From the NCBI GenBank assembly GCA_030040415.1, contig JASHTT010000051.1, positions 1-6,842 on the forward strand: a DNA stretch of 6,842 bases. Direction: 5' to 3'. The DNA is from Streptosporangiaceae bacterium. Its GTDB lineage: Bacteria; Actinomycetota; Actinomycetes; Streptosporangiales; Streptosporangiaceae. Shown piece after piece: positions 1-6,718 of the stretch (positions are counted from its first letter, which is position 1; each line of letters begins with the position of its first letter). The notes under the pieces were generated by a model. It was not told the origin of the DNA. It saw only the letters and a list, made by a program, of their open reading frames with translations, and did not search any database. The position numbers and the translations under genes were made by a program.

Positions 1-167
1 ACCACCACATCCGGCGGCGCCGAGATGGCTGGCGAGGCCACTGCAGCCGGGTGCGCAACCGCATGTCCCGGGGCCGCGTAGGCCGGAGCGGCATAGAGAG
101 CGAACCCGCTCGTGACCGCGATGACGGCAAGCATCGCTCGAACCAGCATCTTTCCGCGCAGCTGCAT
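1..167 (-). CDS. Secreted protein, N-terminal part only (signal peptide plus Ala/Pro-rich start)
   Basis: This frame is open from an ATG at 167 to the left edge, giving 55 complete codons. Residues 1-10 (MQLRGKMLVR) form a basic n-region. Residues 11-28 are hydrophobic, and an Ala-Tyr-Ala motif at 29-31 gives a good signal peptidase I site before APGHA. The exported part that is visible is rich in Ala, Pro and Val and looks like a linker or low-complexity start, so the mature function cannot be told. No lipobox cysteine is present, so it should be secreted or wall-associated rather than a lipoprotein. A G-rich ribosome binding site (GGGGGG at 178-173) lies 5 nt upstream of this ATG. A second ATG at 149 (Met7) would give a shorter signal peptide but has a poorer upstream site. 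It is transcribed divergently from the large regulator. The signal peptide is seen directly; the identity is unknown. Confidence 0.72.
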   Translation of the reverse strand, partial: MQLRGKMLVRAMLAVIAVTSGFALYAAPAYAAPGHAVAHPAAVASPAISAPPDVV

Positions 168-230
168 CTCTGCCCCCCAAGTCCTGAGCTTCGGTAGCAG
201 CATCATGGAGGTCGGCTGCCGGACGGAACA

Positions 231-246
231 TCAGCCACCTGGCTGA
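231..246. repeat. Short inverted repeat, possible operator
   Basis: The 16-bp sequence TCAGCCACCTGGCTGA has perfect 7-bp arms (TCAGCCA and TGGCTGA) around a 2-bp CC spacer. It lies between the divergent starts, 65 bp before the regulator GTG, which suits a site for a dimeric DNA-binding protein. LuxR-type helix-turn-helix domains usually bind such dyads, so autoregulation by the adjacent regulator is possible but inferred. Chance occurrence cannot be excluded in GC-rich DNA. Confidence 0.4.
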
Positions 247-252
247 CCCGCA

Positions 253-272
253 GCGGCCCTTTCGCTGGCCGC
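253..272. repeat. Small GC-rich inverted repeat (GCGGCC / GGCCGC)
   Basis: GCGGCC at 253-258 is matched by its reverse complement GGCCGC at 267-272 around an 8-nt loop. It sits 6 bp after the 231-246 dyad. It could form a small hairpin in an RNA leader of the regulator or be part of a composite operator. Six-base GC palindromic arms are common in such DNA, so the evidence is weak. Confidence 0.25.
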
Positions 273-310
273 CCTGGTGTGACCGCTCCCTTGGAGACCT
301 GACCCTGCAG

Positions 311-3300
311 GTGGACCCGGGTTTCCACCATGTGGCGGATGTTCTGGACACATCGCTGGCAGATCGTGAGGCTGTGAGCGATGATGTGGCCTATTGGGGG
401 GGCAGGTCGTGGCTGGTCGCTCGCGTGAATGATCCTGACGGGCCAGCCTTTTCGCTGCCTGCAGGCACGATCACCTTCGTGTCGGCCGACGCGGTCGCGG
501 CGTCGAGGCACCGCGATGACGCGCCAGAAGTGGCAGCGGCAGTGGCTCGTTATCAGCTGCTGGTTGATGACGCGATCGGCCGTCACGGCGGAGTCCGGCC
601 GCCCCAGGAGGCTGAGCCTGACCGGGTGGTTGGAGCGTTCTCGCGCGCCTCGGACGCCGTGGCCGCGGCGCTGGCGTCACAGCAAGCTCTGAATGCCGAG
701 GCGTGGCCGGGTGACGCCGTGCTGAGGGTCCGGATGGCGGTCCATACGGGGGAGGCGCAGCTGCGCAGCGAAGGCGCCTTCTTTGCTGAAGCGGTGACTC
801 ACTGCGCTCGCTTGCTGGGGATCGGTCACGGCGGTCAGATTCTGGTCTCCGCCGCAACTGCCTCCCTCCTCGGGGACCGCACGCCGGAGGGAGCCCGCCT
901 CGTCGACCTCGGCAGTCATCGGCTGCGAGATCTGGGTCGTGCGGAGCAGGTGTGGCAGCTCGCCCACCCCGACCTAGCCCTGACCTTTCCGCCGCTCAGA
1001 TCGCTTGACGTCTTCCGCCACAACCTGCCGGTTCAGCTGACATCGCTGGTCGGCCGCGACGGCGAGATCGCGGCCGTTGGCCGGCTTATGGCCGAGGAAC
1101 GGCTGATCACCCTCACTGGGCCCGGTGGCGTCGGCAAGAGCCGCATGGCCCTGGCAGTGGCTGCGGAAGAAGTAGAGCGCTTCGGCGGCGGCATCTGGCT
1201 GGTCCAGCTGGCAGGCGTCGCGGACCCCGACGCGGTCGCCACAGCGGCGCTGGCGGCTATCGGTGCCTACCAGTCGTCAGGCGTGGCGCCGGTCGAGCTG
1301 CTCTCGATGGCGCTGGGGCGCGAGCCATCGCTGCTGGTCCTGGACAACTGTGAGCACCTGATCGAGGGCTGCGCCGGGCTGGCCGCCGGGCTGCTGAGCG
1401 CCAACCCGGCAGTTACGGTGCTGACCACCAGCCGCGAGTCGCTCGGCGTCCCGGGCGAGGTCAGCTGGCAGGTAGCCGCACTTGACGCCCCACCGCCTGA
1501 ATACACGCCCGCCGTGTTGACGCTACCTCAGTACGACGCGGTGCGGCTTTTCGTCGACCGGGCGAAGAAGGCGCGGCCGTCATTCGCCGTGTCCGATCAG
1601 AACGCCCCTGCCGTGGCGCGCATCTGCCAGCGCCTCGACGGTATCCCGCTGGCACTGGAACTAGCCGCCGCATGTTGCCGACAGCTATCGGCCGAGCGGA
1701 TCGCGGACGATCTCGACAATCGCTTCCGGTTGCTCACCGGAGGCGCCCGCACGGTCCTGCCGCGCCACCGGACACTGGGCGCCTCGATCGACTGGAGCCA
1801 CGACCGGCTCGACAGCTCAGAGTCGGTCACCTTCCGCCGCCTCGGCGTCTTCGCTGGCGCCTTCCCGCTCGAGGCTGCCGAGGCAATTGTCTCGGCAGCT
1901 GGTGTCATCGAGCCGGAGCAAGTGTTCGACCACGTCAGCCGGCTGGTCGACAAGAGCCTGGTCGTCGTCGAGGACGGTCTGCAGAGCGAACCGCGCTACC
2001 GCCTGCTCGAGACGCTGCGCGCCTACGCGCAGGACAAGCTGCGGTCAGCGGGCGAGCTCAACTCGCTGCGTGACATTCACGCTCAGTGGTGCCTGGACTG
2101 GCTGGAGGAGCGCAGCGAGGTGCTTCACCTCGACGCGGTCGTCAGGCAGATCGAGCCCATGCACGACAACCTCCGGGCGGCGCTCGACTGGACCGTGGAC
2201 CAGCCGCAGACGGGTCTTCGCCTGCTTGGCAACCTGGCCCGGGCCTGGCACGCCTGCGGGCGACCCGCGGACGCCTTGGCCGCCGTCGACTGCCTCCTGA
2301 CCGACGAGAACGCTCTGAGCTGCGGGCCCGACTGGGTCGCGGCCGCGCTGCCGGCTTCGGTCCTGGTCGAACTCCACCGTGGATTCGGGGAGTCGGCAGC
2401 CCTGCTCGACAAGACGGAGCACCTCGCCGCCAAGCTAGGCCGGTCCTACGAGGCGACCCTGGCCAGATGGCTGGCCAGCTATGACGACGAGTCCTGCCGG
2501 GCGGCGTGCGACGAAGCCCGCAGGCAGGGCGACGCCTACTTTTACCCGCTGACCCGCATCTCCTTGATCGAGATGCAGACCGACGCGGATCCAGGGGCAG
2601 CCGTGCAACTCGACGACGACGATCTGGTCGCCGCGTGCCAGGGAAGCTCGCTGCTACTCGAGCACGCCGATTACGTCCGGGCTCAGGCCGAACGGGCACC
2701 GGGAAACATCCGCCGCTGCATCGCCCTCGCTACCGAGCTGACGCGCAGCCCATCTGGCATCACCGTAGCGGGCGCGATCAACGTGCTGAGCGGATCGGCG
2801 CTGCTTGCGATGGACGAGGAAGCTCTCACGCTGGCCGTCGAGACTGCCGAGCGGAGACTGGGCACCACGTCGCCGACCTGGGACATCGCCGAGCACCGTC
2901 TCGGCTTGCTCCGGGGCAAGGCCAGCCGGGTCGAGCACCACCTGCGCCAGGGGGCGGAGAACTTCTCTCCCACCGGGCTGTACCTGATCGTCAAGGAGGC
3001 GATCGACGCGGGAGCCGCAGCCGTCGCCCTGGAAGCCGCCCGCACCCAGGCTGGACGCGGGCCTTACAGCCAGGCGCTGCTCGCGTGCTGCGAAGCTGTC
3101 GCGTCCGACGATGCGGAGCGCTGGCACGAAACCCTGCAGATCGGCGCCGAGCACGGCCTGCGGCTGCTCATCGTGGACGCGCTCGAAGGTCTCGCAGTGG
3201 CCGCAGGCCGCTCGGAGAGCTGGGTCGAGTCACTGCGGCTCTTCGGAGCAGCACAGCGGCTGCGCGAGGAATGCGACTACCACTGGCGGTTCCGCACCGA

Positions 3301-3664
3301 GCAGAGCGCCGTCAACGAAGCCGTGGCAGCTGCGCGCGGGCAACTGGAGCCAGCCGACGCCGACAACGCGCAACTGCAAGGCCAGACCATGAGCTGGCCG
3401 GAAGCGGTCCACTACGCCCGCCGGGCGCGTGGCGAGCGCAAGCGGCCACGGCACGGCTGGGCCGCGCTCACGCCGACAGAAGAGCAGGTGGTCACGCTCG
3501 TCTCCGAGGGCCTGACTAACCCGCAGATCGCGACCCGCCTGCTCATGGCGAGGGCGACCGTAAAGACCCATCTGGAGCACGTCTTCCTAAAGCTCGGCGT
3601 CACTTCCCGGAGCGAGCTGGCGGCCCAGGCTGCGCGCCGGGATGGCTCGCAGTCGCCCGGCTGA
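311..3664 (+). CDS. Large LuxR-family regulator: degenerate class III cyclase domain, STAND/NB-ARC ATPase, helical repeat region, C-terminal HTH
   Basis: The 1117-residue protein is probably a cytoplasmic ATP-dependent transcription regulator. Its architecture matches the mycobacterial Rv0386/Rv1358/Rv2488c group, and the length is normal for it. Residues about 49-220 are a class III adenylate/guanylate cyclase homology domain. Residues about 241-480 are a STAND ATPase with Walker A GPGGVGKS (270-277), Walker B LLVLDN (341-346), a TTSRE sensor motif (372-376) and GIPLALELAAA (444-454). Residues 480-570 resemble the winged-helix segment (ASIDWSH, LVDKSLV, YRLLETLRAYA). Residues about 580-1040 are Ala/Leu-rich helices, probably a TPR-like sensor. 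Residues 1050-1110 are a LuxR HTH (LTPTEEQV, GLTNPQIA, TVKTHL). In the cyclase domain both metal-binding Asp positions remain (Asp60, Asp104), but the substrate-specifying positions read Glu100 and Ala156 and the catalytic Asn position reads Thr163; Arg167 is kept. Catalysis is therefore doubtful. The GTG at 311 is the first start in the frame; GGAG at 293-296 is 14 nt away, which is long. GTG at 425 would begin nearer the conserved region. The target genes are unknown; the convergent exporter is one candidate. Confidence 0.9.
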   Translation: MDPGFHHVADVLDTSLADREAVSDDVAYWGGRSWLVARVNDPDGPAFSLPAGTITFVSADAVAASRHRDDAPEVAAAVARYQLLVDDAIGRHGGVRPPQEAEPDRVVGAFSRASDAVAAALASQQALNAEAWPGDAVLRVRMAVHTGEAQLRSEGAFFAEAVTHCARLLGIGHGGQILVSAATASLLGDRTPEGARLVDLGSHRLRDLGRAEQVWQLAHPDLALTFPPLRSLDVFRHNLPVQLTSLVGRDGEIAAVGRLMAEERLITLTGPGGVGKSRMALAVAAEEVERFGGGIWLVQLAGVADPDAVATAALAAIGAYQSSGVAPVELLSMALGREPSLLVLDNCEHLIEGCAGLAAGLLSANPAVTVLTTSRESLGVPGEVSWQVAALDAPPPEYTPAVLTLPQYDAVRLFVDRAKKARPSFAVSDQNAPAVARICQRLDGIPLALELAAACCRQLSAERIADDLDNRFRLLTGGARTVLPRHRTLGASIDWSHDRLDSSESVTFRRLGVFAGAFPLEAAEAIVSAAGVIEPEQVFDHVSRLVDKSLVVVEDGLQSEPRYRLLETLRAYAQDKLRSAGELNSLRDIHAQWCLDWLEERSEVLHLDAVVRQIEPMHDNLRAALDWTVDQPQTGLRLLGNLARAWHACGRPADALAAVDCLLTDENALSCGPDWVAAALPASVLVELHRGFGESAALLDKTEHLAAKLGRSYEATLARWLASYDDESCRAACDEARRQGDAYFYPLTRISLIEMQTDADPGAAVQLDDDDLVAACQGSSLLLEHADYVRAQAERAPGNIRRCIALATELTRSPSGITVAGAINVLSGSALLAMDEEALTLAVETAERRLGTTSPTWDIAEHRLGLLRGKASRVEHHLRQGAENFSPTGLYLIVKEAIDAGAAAVALEAARTQAGRGPYSQALLACCEAVASDDAERWHETLQIGAEHGLRLLIVDALEGLAVAAGRSESWVESLRLFGAAQRLREECDYHWRFRTEQSAVNEAVAAARGQLEPADADNAQLQGQTMSWPEAVHYARRARGERKRPRHGWAALTPTEEQVVTLVSEGLTNPQIATRLLMARATVKTHLEHVFLKLGVTSRSELAAQAARRDGSQSPG

Positions 3665-3707
3665 CTAGGCGGCTGGGAGGCGCCCGGACTCTGAGATGGT
3701 GACCGTT

Positions 3708-4511
3708 TTAGACCCGTGCAGTGTCCTTGCCGAACCGCCAGATGGCGCCGAAGCTGAAAATCACCAGCCACGCGAGCACGTTGACGGCCCAGGTCCAGTC
3801 AACGCCGTTGCCGAGCAGCGGGGTGTGTACGAGCTGGTTGAGCCCGTACAGCGGGGTCCACTTGGCGACCACCTGGACGGCGTGCGGATACGAGCTGACC
3901 GGGATGAACAGGCCGCCGGCGAATGACAACAGGGTCATGATGATGCCCAGCACCTGCATGATGTTCTCGCTCGGCATCAGGTAACCGAGGAACAGGCCGA
4001 ACGCGGCGAACAGCAGTGACCCGATCCACACGCACAGCGCACTGACGATCCACAGGTAGCCGGGCATGGACGCCTTGTGCGTTAGCAGCCCGACCACGTT
4101 TACGACGAGCACGGAGGCGAAGCCGAGCAGCATCGCCGTGCACACCTTCATCGCGATGTAAGCCGGAGGGGCCAGCGGCGTCAGCCGCAGCTGCCTGCTC
4201 CAGCCCTGGGCGCGCTCGATGGCCACCATCGCGCCGCCGAAGGTCGTCGCGACGACGGCCCCGTACAGCTCCAGGCTGATCATGATGAACGCGGAGACGT
4301 TGCCGTGCCCGGCCGACTCCTTCGTGTACTTCGCGGTCAGCCCGAAGATCAGGAAGAAGAACACTGGGAAGATCAGCGTGATGATGACGGTGCGCCGGTT
4401 GCGCAGCAGCCGGCGCATCTCCAGATGCAGCGCTGTCAGGTTGAAACCGCCGAGGCGTGGAGTGGTGCGGCCGCTCAGGTCTGGCGCGACGACTGCCCGC
4501 GACGTGCTCAT
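3708..4511 (-). CDS. ABC-2 type exporter permease (DrrB-like)
   Basis: The 267-residue protein is the membrane subunit of an ABC-2 family exporter. After a polar N-terminus of about 39 residues there are roughly six hydrophobic segments: 40-59, 78-98, 125-144, 155-178, 185-205 and 240-258. The sequence between the second and third segments, with an ERAQGW...LRLTPL pattern near 99-114, is typical of the coupling region in this family. Hydrophobic residues before FIPVSSYP (203-209) and the following amphipathic stretch (KWTPLYGLNQL, 217-227) also fit. It must pair with the ATPase encoded just upstream: its ATG overlaps the ATPase stop in TGATG, and AGGAG lies 7 nt before the ATG, so translation is coupled. 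The family exports drugs, lipids or peptide-derived molecules; the substrate here cannot be read from sequence. The length is normal and there is no sign of damage. It ends 43 bp from the convergent regulator. Confidence 0.92.
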   Translation of the reverse strand: MSTSRAVVAPDLSGRTTPRLGGFNLTALHLEMRRLLRNRRTVIITLIFPVFFFLIFGLTAKYTKESAGHGNVSAFIMISLELYGAVVATTFGGAMVAIERAQGWSRQLRLTPLAPPAYIAMKVCTAMLLGFASVLVVNVVGLLTHKASMPGYLWIVSALCVWIGSLLFAAFGLFLGYLMPSENIMQVLGIIMTLLSFAGGLFIPVSSYPHAVQVVAKWTPLYGLNQLVHTPLLGNGVDWTWAVNVLAWLVIFSFGAIWRFGKDTARV

Positions 4512-5473
4512 CAGATCGCTCCTGTCGTAGCGTTGCTGGCCTGCGAGTCGTCACCGGTCAGCGCGAGGAACGCATCCTCGATACCGCGTGCGATGATTTC
4601 GAGATCCCTGGCGGGCGTGGCGGTCAGCAGGTACCTGGCCACCGCGTCGCTGTCGGTGGCGTGAATCAGCACCGTGTCGCCGCGCACCTCAACGCTGTCG
4701 GCGCCCTGGATGGCGCCCAGCTCGGCCTCGGTAGCGCCGGGCAGCGTGGCGCGGACCGTGCGGCCCGCCGCCATGGCCTTGATCTCGGCGGCGGTCCCGT
4801 CAGCCACGATCTGCCCGTGCCGCAGCAGGATGATCCGGTCCGCGTAGGCGTCGGCCTCCTCGAGGTAGTGCGTGGCGAACAGCACGGTCCTGCCCTGCTC
4901 GGCGTCCTTGCGGATGGTCGCCCAGAAGCCGCGCCGCCCCTCCACGTCCATTCCGGTCGTCGGCTCGTCGAGCACGAGAAGTTCTGGATTGGGAACGAGC
5001 GCCATCGCGAACCGCAGCCGTTGCTGCTCACCGCCGGAGCACTTGCCGACCCGCCGGTCGGCGATCTCGGCGATGCCCGCCCGGCCGAGCGCCTCAGCCA
5101 CCGGCTCGGTCTGCGCGAACAAGCTGGCCGTGTACTGCACGGTCTCGCCGACGGTCAGGTCCTTGAGCAGCCCGCCGGTCTGCATCACCGCCGAGACCAG
5201 GCCACGCGCGATCGCGTGCCGTGGCTGCCCGCCGAAGACCAGGACACGGCCGGCCGTCGGCTGCGACAGGCCAAGGATCATGTCGATGGTGCTGGTCTTG
5301 CCTGCGCCGTTCGGCCCGAGAATGGCCACGATCTCGCCGGACGCGATCCGGACGTCGACGTTCCTGACCGCCTGGACGTGCCCGAAGTTCTTGCTGACCG
5401 CCTGCAGTTCAACGGCTTGCGGAGCGGTACCCGCGCTGGCCACGCCGACGTTGCCCCTGCTGATGGACGTCAT
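4511..5473 (-). CDS. ABC exporter ATP-binding subunit (DrrA-like)
   Basis: The 320-residue cytoplasmic ATPase powers the exporter formed with the next gene. It has Walker A GPNGAGKT (53-60), Q-loop Gln98, an ABC signature reading CSGGEQQR (145-152) in place of the usual LSGGQ, Walker B LLVLDEP (165-171), the D-loop GMD (174-176) and switch His202. All catalytic residues are present, so it should be active. Residues about 230-305 form the extra C-terminal domain common in DrrA-type proteins. The first 20 residues are not part of the conserved fold. The ATG at 5473 has GGAG only 2 nt upstream, and GGGA (5487-5484) at 10 nt, so the binding site is not ideal; a GTG at codon 11 is an alternative start. 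The gene starts 69 bp after mftD on the same strand, with an inverted repeat in between, so it may have its own promoter or be read through from mftD. Confidence 0.94.
   Translation of the reverse strand: MTSISRGNVGVASAGTAPQAVELQAVSKNFGHVQAVRNVDVRIASGEIVAILGPNGAGKTSTIDMILGLSQPTAGRVLVFGGQPRHAIARGLVSAVMQTGGLLKDLTVGETVQYTASLFAQTEPVAEALGRAGIAEIADRRVGKCSGGEQQRLRFAMALVPNPELLVLDEPTTGMDVEGRRGFWATIRKDAEQGRTVLFATHYLEEADAYADRIILLRHGQIVADGTAAEIKAMAAGRTVRATLPGATEAELGAIQGADSVEVRGDTVLIHATDSDAVARYLLTATPARDLEIIARGIEDAFLALTGDDSQASNATTGAI
4519..4523 (-). promoter_or_regulatory. Ribosome binding site of the permease gene, inside the ATPase gene
   Basis: AGGAG on the minus strand lies within the last codons of the ATPase gene, 7 nt before the permease ATG. 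Together with the TGATG overlap it fixes the permease start and indicates translational coupling. Confidence 0.75.
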
Positions 5474-5489
5474 GGCTCCAGTGTCCCAG

Positions 5490-5535
5490 CACCGCTAGCA
5501 AACCTCTGCCCGTTATTTGTCTGGAGCTAGCGGTG
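5490..5535. repeat. Perfect 10-bp inverted repeat between mftD and the exporter genes
   Basis: CACCGCTAGC at 5490-5499 is the exact reverse complement of GCTAGCGGTG at 5526-5535, with 26 nt between. It occupies most of the 69-bp gap between the mftD stop and the ATPase start. It could be a regulator-binding dyad for an exporter promoter, an RNA stem-loop that ends or slows mftD transcription, or a leader structure. There is no T-run after the stem on the minus strand, so it does not look like a standard intrinsic terminator. On the minus strand, CTCCAG (5526-5521) beside the first arm can also pair with CTGGAG (5481-5476), which holds one possible ribosome binding site of the ATPase. Confidence 0.6.
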
Positions 5536-5542
5536 GCGGCGG

Positions 5543-6718
5543 TCACTGCTCGCCAAGCTTGCGCTCGAAACTGGCCGGGATAACCAGATCTTCCCTGGTC
5601 AGCTCGTGTACAGAGGTGCGTGCCAGGCCGAGCAGAGTCGAGTCCAAACCGTTACGCATGATGTCGAGCACATTCTCGACGCCCGCCTGGCCGCCCGCCG
5701 CCAGTCCCCACAGGTACGCCCGGCCGATCATGACAGCGCGCGCGCCGAGCGCGAGCGCCTTCGCGACGTCGCTGCCCCGGCGCACGCCGCCATCGAGCAG
5801 CACCTCAATCTGGCCGCCGACCGCCTCGGCGACCGCGGGCAGCGCGCGGATGGTGGCTGGCGTGCCGTCCAGGTTGTTGCCACCGTGGTTGGATACCGAG
5901 ATCGCGGTCACGCCCGCATCGACAGCGCGCTTGGCGTCGTCGACCCGGCACACCCCTTTGAGCAGGAACGGGCCGTCCCACAGGCTCCGCAACCAGGAAA
6001 TGTCGGTCCAGCTTGGCGGCGGTGTCGTCATCCACTCGCCGTACGCGGCGAAGAACGCCGGCGGCGCGGCGGGCGGCAGGACCATGTTCGGCACGGTCAG
6101 CTCCGGCAGCTTGCCGGTGCGGAGATAGCCGGCCAGCCAGCGCGGCCGCACGAGTGTCTCGGCGGCGTGCGGCATGAGGCTGCCCAGGGTGTTGGTCTGC
6201 GGGATCTTGGGGCTGCCCCAGTCGCGCGAGTGCGAGAACGTCCAGTCGAGAGTCAAGATGATCCCGGCCGCGCCCGCAGCGCTGGCCCGCGCCAGCCTGG
6301 CCTCGATGGCCTCGCGGGTGCCTGACCAGTAGACCTGGAAGAACGTCCGGGGATTGGCCGCGACGACCTCCTCGATCGGTTTGCTGGCGAACGAACTCAG
6401 CCCCATCGCAGTGCCGCGCGCCGCCGCCGCCCTGGCAACTGCCACCTCGCCGTCGGGATGCACCGCCTGCACGCCGGTCGGCGAAATGATGACCGGCATC
6501 GAGATGGGCTGGCCGAGCACAGTGGTGGCGAGTTCGCGCTTGGCCGGGGCGCCCGCCACGTGCGGCGCGAAGCCTAGCTCGGTGAACGCCCTGACGTTGT
6601 CGTCCAGCGTCTGGCCGCGCTCGGAGCCGGCCAGCAGCGCGTCGTAAACGGACTTGGGCAGCCTTTTGCGAGCCCGCCGTTGCGCCTCAGCGACCGACTC
6701 GAACCACGCAGTGGCCAT
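5543..6718 (-). CDS. mftD: Pre-mycofactocin synthase MftD (FMN-dependent alpha-hydroxy-acid oxidase family)
   Basis: The 391-residue cytoplasmic flavoenzyme belongs to the lactate/glycolate oxidase family, in the mycofactocin branch. Known MftD oxidatively deaminates the pyrrolidinone AHDP, made from the MftA C-terminus by MftC and MftE, to pre-mycofactocin. Family marks are the N-terminal AWFESVAEAQRRA and LPKSVY, PVIISPTGVQA (75-85), FASKPIEEV (110-118), FFQVYW (126-131), DWTFSHSRDWGSPKIP (158-173), FFAAYGEWMTTPPP (222-235), FMN-binding Lys254, catalytic His278 in SNHGGNNLDG, and the phosphate-binding DGG (309-311) and GR (332-333). At the place of the carboxylate-binding Arg of glycolate oxidase (SNHGxR) this protein has Asn281, which fits a non-hydroxyacid substrate. 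I chose the ATG at 6718 because GGAGGA lies 6 nt upstream and the protein then begins like mycobacterial MftD; the frame is open further upstream to an ATG at 6781. The length is close to the family norm. Unusually, no mftE follows. A paralogous 2-hydroxyacid dehydrogenase is the less likely alternative. Confidence 0.9.
   Translation of the reverse strand: MATAWFESVAEAQRRARKRLPKSVYDALLAGSERGQTLDDNVRAFTELGFAPHVAGAPAKRELATTVLGQPISMPVIISPTGVQAVHPDGEVAVARAAAARGTAMGLSSFASKPIEEVVAANPRTFFQVYWSGTREAIEARLARASAAGAAGIILTLDWTFSHSRDWGSPKIPQTNTLGSLMPHAAETLVRPRWLAGYLRTGKLPELTVPNMVLPPAAPPAFFAAYGEWMTTPPPSWTDISWLRSLWDGPFLLKGVCRVDDAKRAVDAGVTAISVSNHGGNNLDGTPATIRALPAVAEAVGGQIEVLLDGGVRRGSDVAKALALGARAVMIGRAYLWGLAAGGQAGVENVLDIMRNGLDSTLLGLARTSVHELTREDLVIPASFERKLGEQ

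Larger units (their letters stand above)
168..310. promoter_or_regulatory. Divergent intergenic region expected to hold promoters for both flanking genes
   Basis: This gap of 143 bp separates the start of the secreted-protein gene (minus) from the chosen GTG start of the regulator (plus), so both promoters should be here or just inside the regulator frame. I could not pick out a convincing -35/-10 pair on either strand. The visible structure is two inverted repeats, at 231-246 and 253-272. The plus-strand regulator frame has its first upstream in-frame stop at 185-187 and no ATG, GTG or TTG between that stop and 311. Confidence 0.5.

Noticed and set aside
221..250. ECF-sigma-like -35 element GGAAC at 225-229
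   Set aside because: No matching -10 element at a suitable distance was seen, and the pentamer alone is too short to support a promoter.
203..586. Minus-strand open frame antisense to the regulator start
   Set aside because: It has no recognisable domain and covers the real regulator frame from 311 on. Its composition is that of a shadow frame in GC-rich DNA.
2142..2699. Long Arg/Pro-rich minus-strand frame inside the regulator
   Set aside because: It is antisense to a continuous, family-consistent protein and made mostly of Arg, Pro, Ala and Gly, which is typical of reverse-frame reading of GC-rich coding DNA.
3636..3710. Possible transcription terminator between the convergent regulator and permease genes
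   Set aside because: GCCGGG (3636-3641) and CCCGGC (3656-3661) could form a 6-bp stem, and GGCG/CGCC (3668-3671, 3681-3684) a 4-bp one. The loops are large, no T-run follows, and the first stem lies in the coding end.
4457..5530. 357-codon plus-strand frame opposite the ABC ATPase gene
   Set aside because: It is long, but the opposite strand encodes an ATPase with every expected motif. The plus frame shows no domain and is His/Asp/Arg/Gly-rich, as antisense frames often are.
5543..6718. Annotation as L-lactate dehydrogenase/oxidase (lldD)
   Set aside because: This is the common automatic name for the family, but the SNHGGNNLDG, DWTFSHSRDWG and FFAAYGEWM motifs are those of the mycofactocin branch, and Asn replaces the carboxylate-binding Arg.
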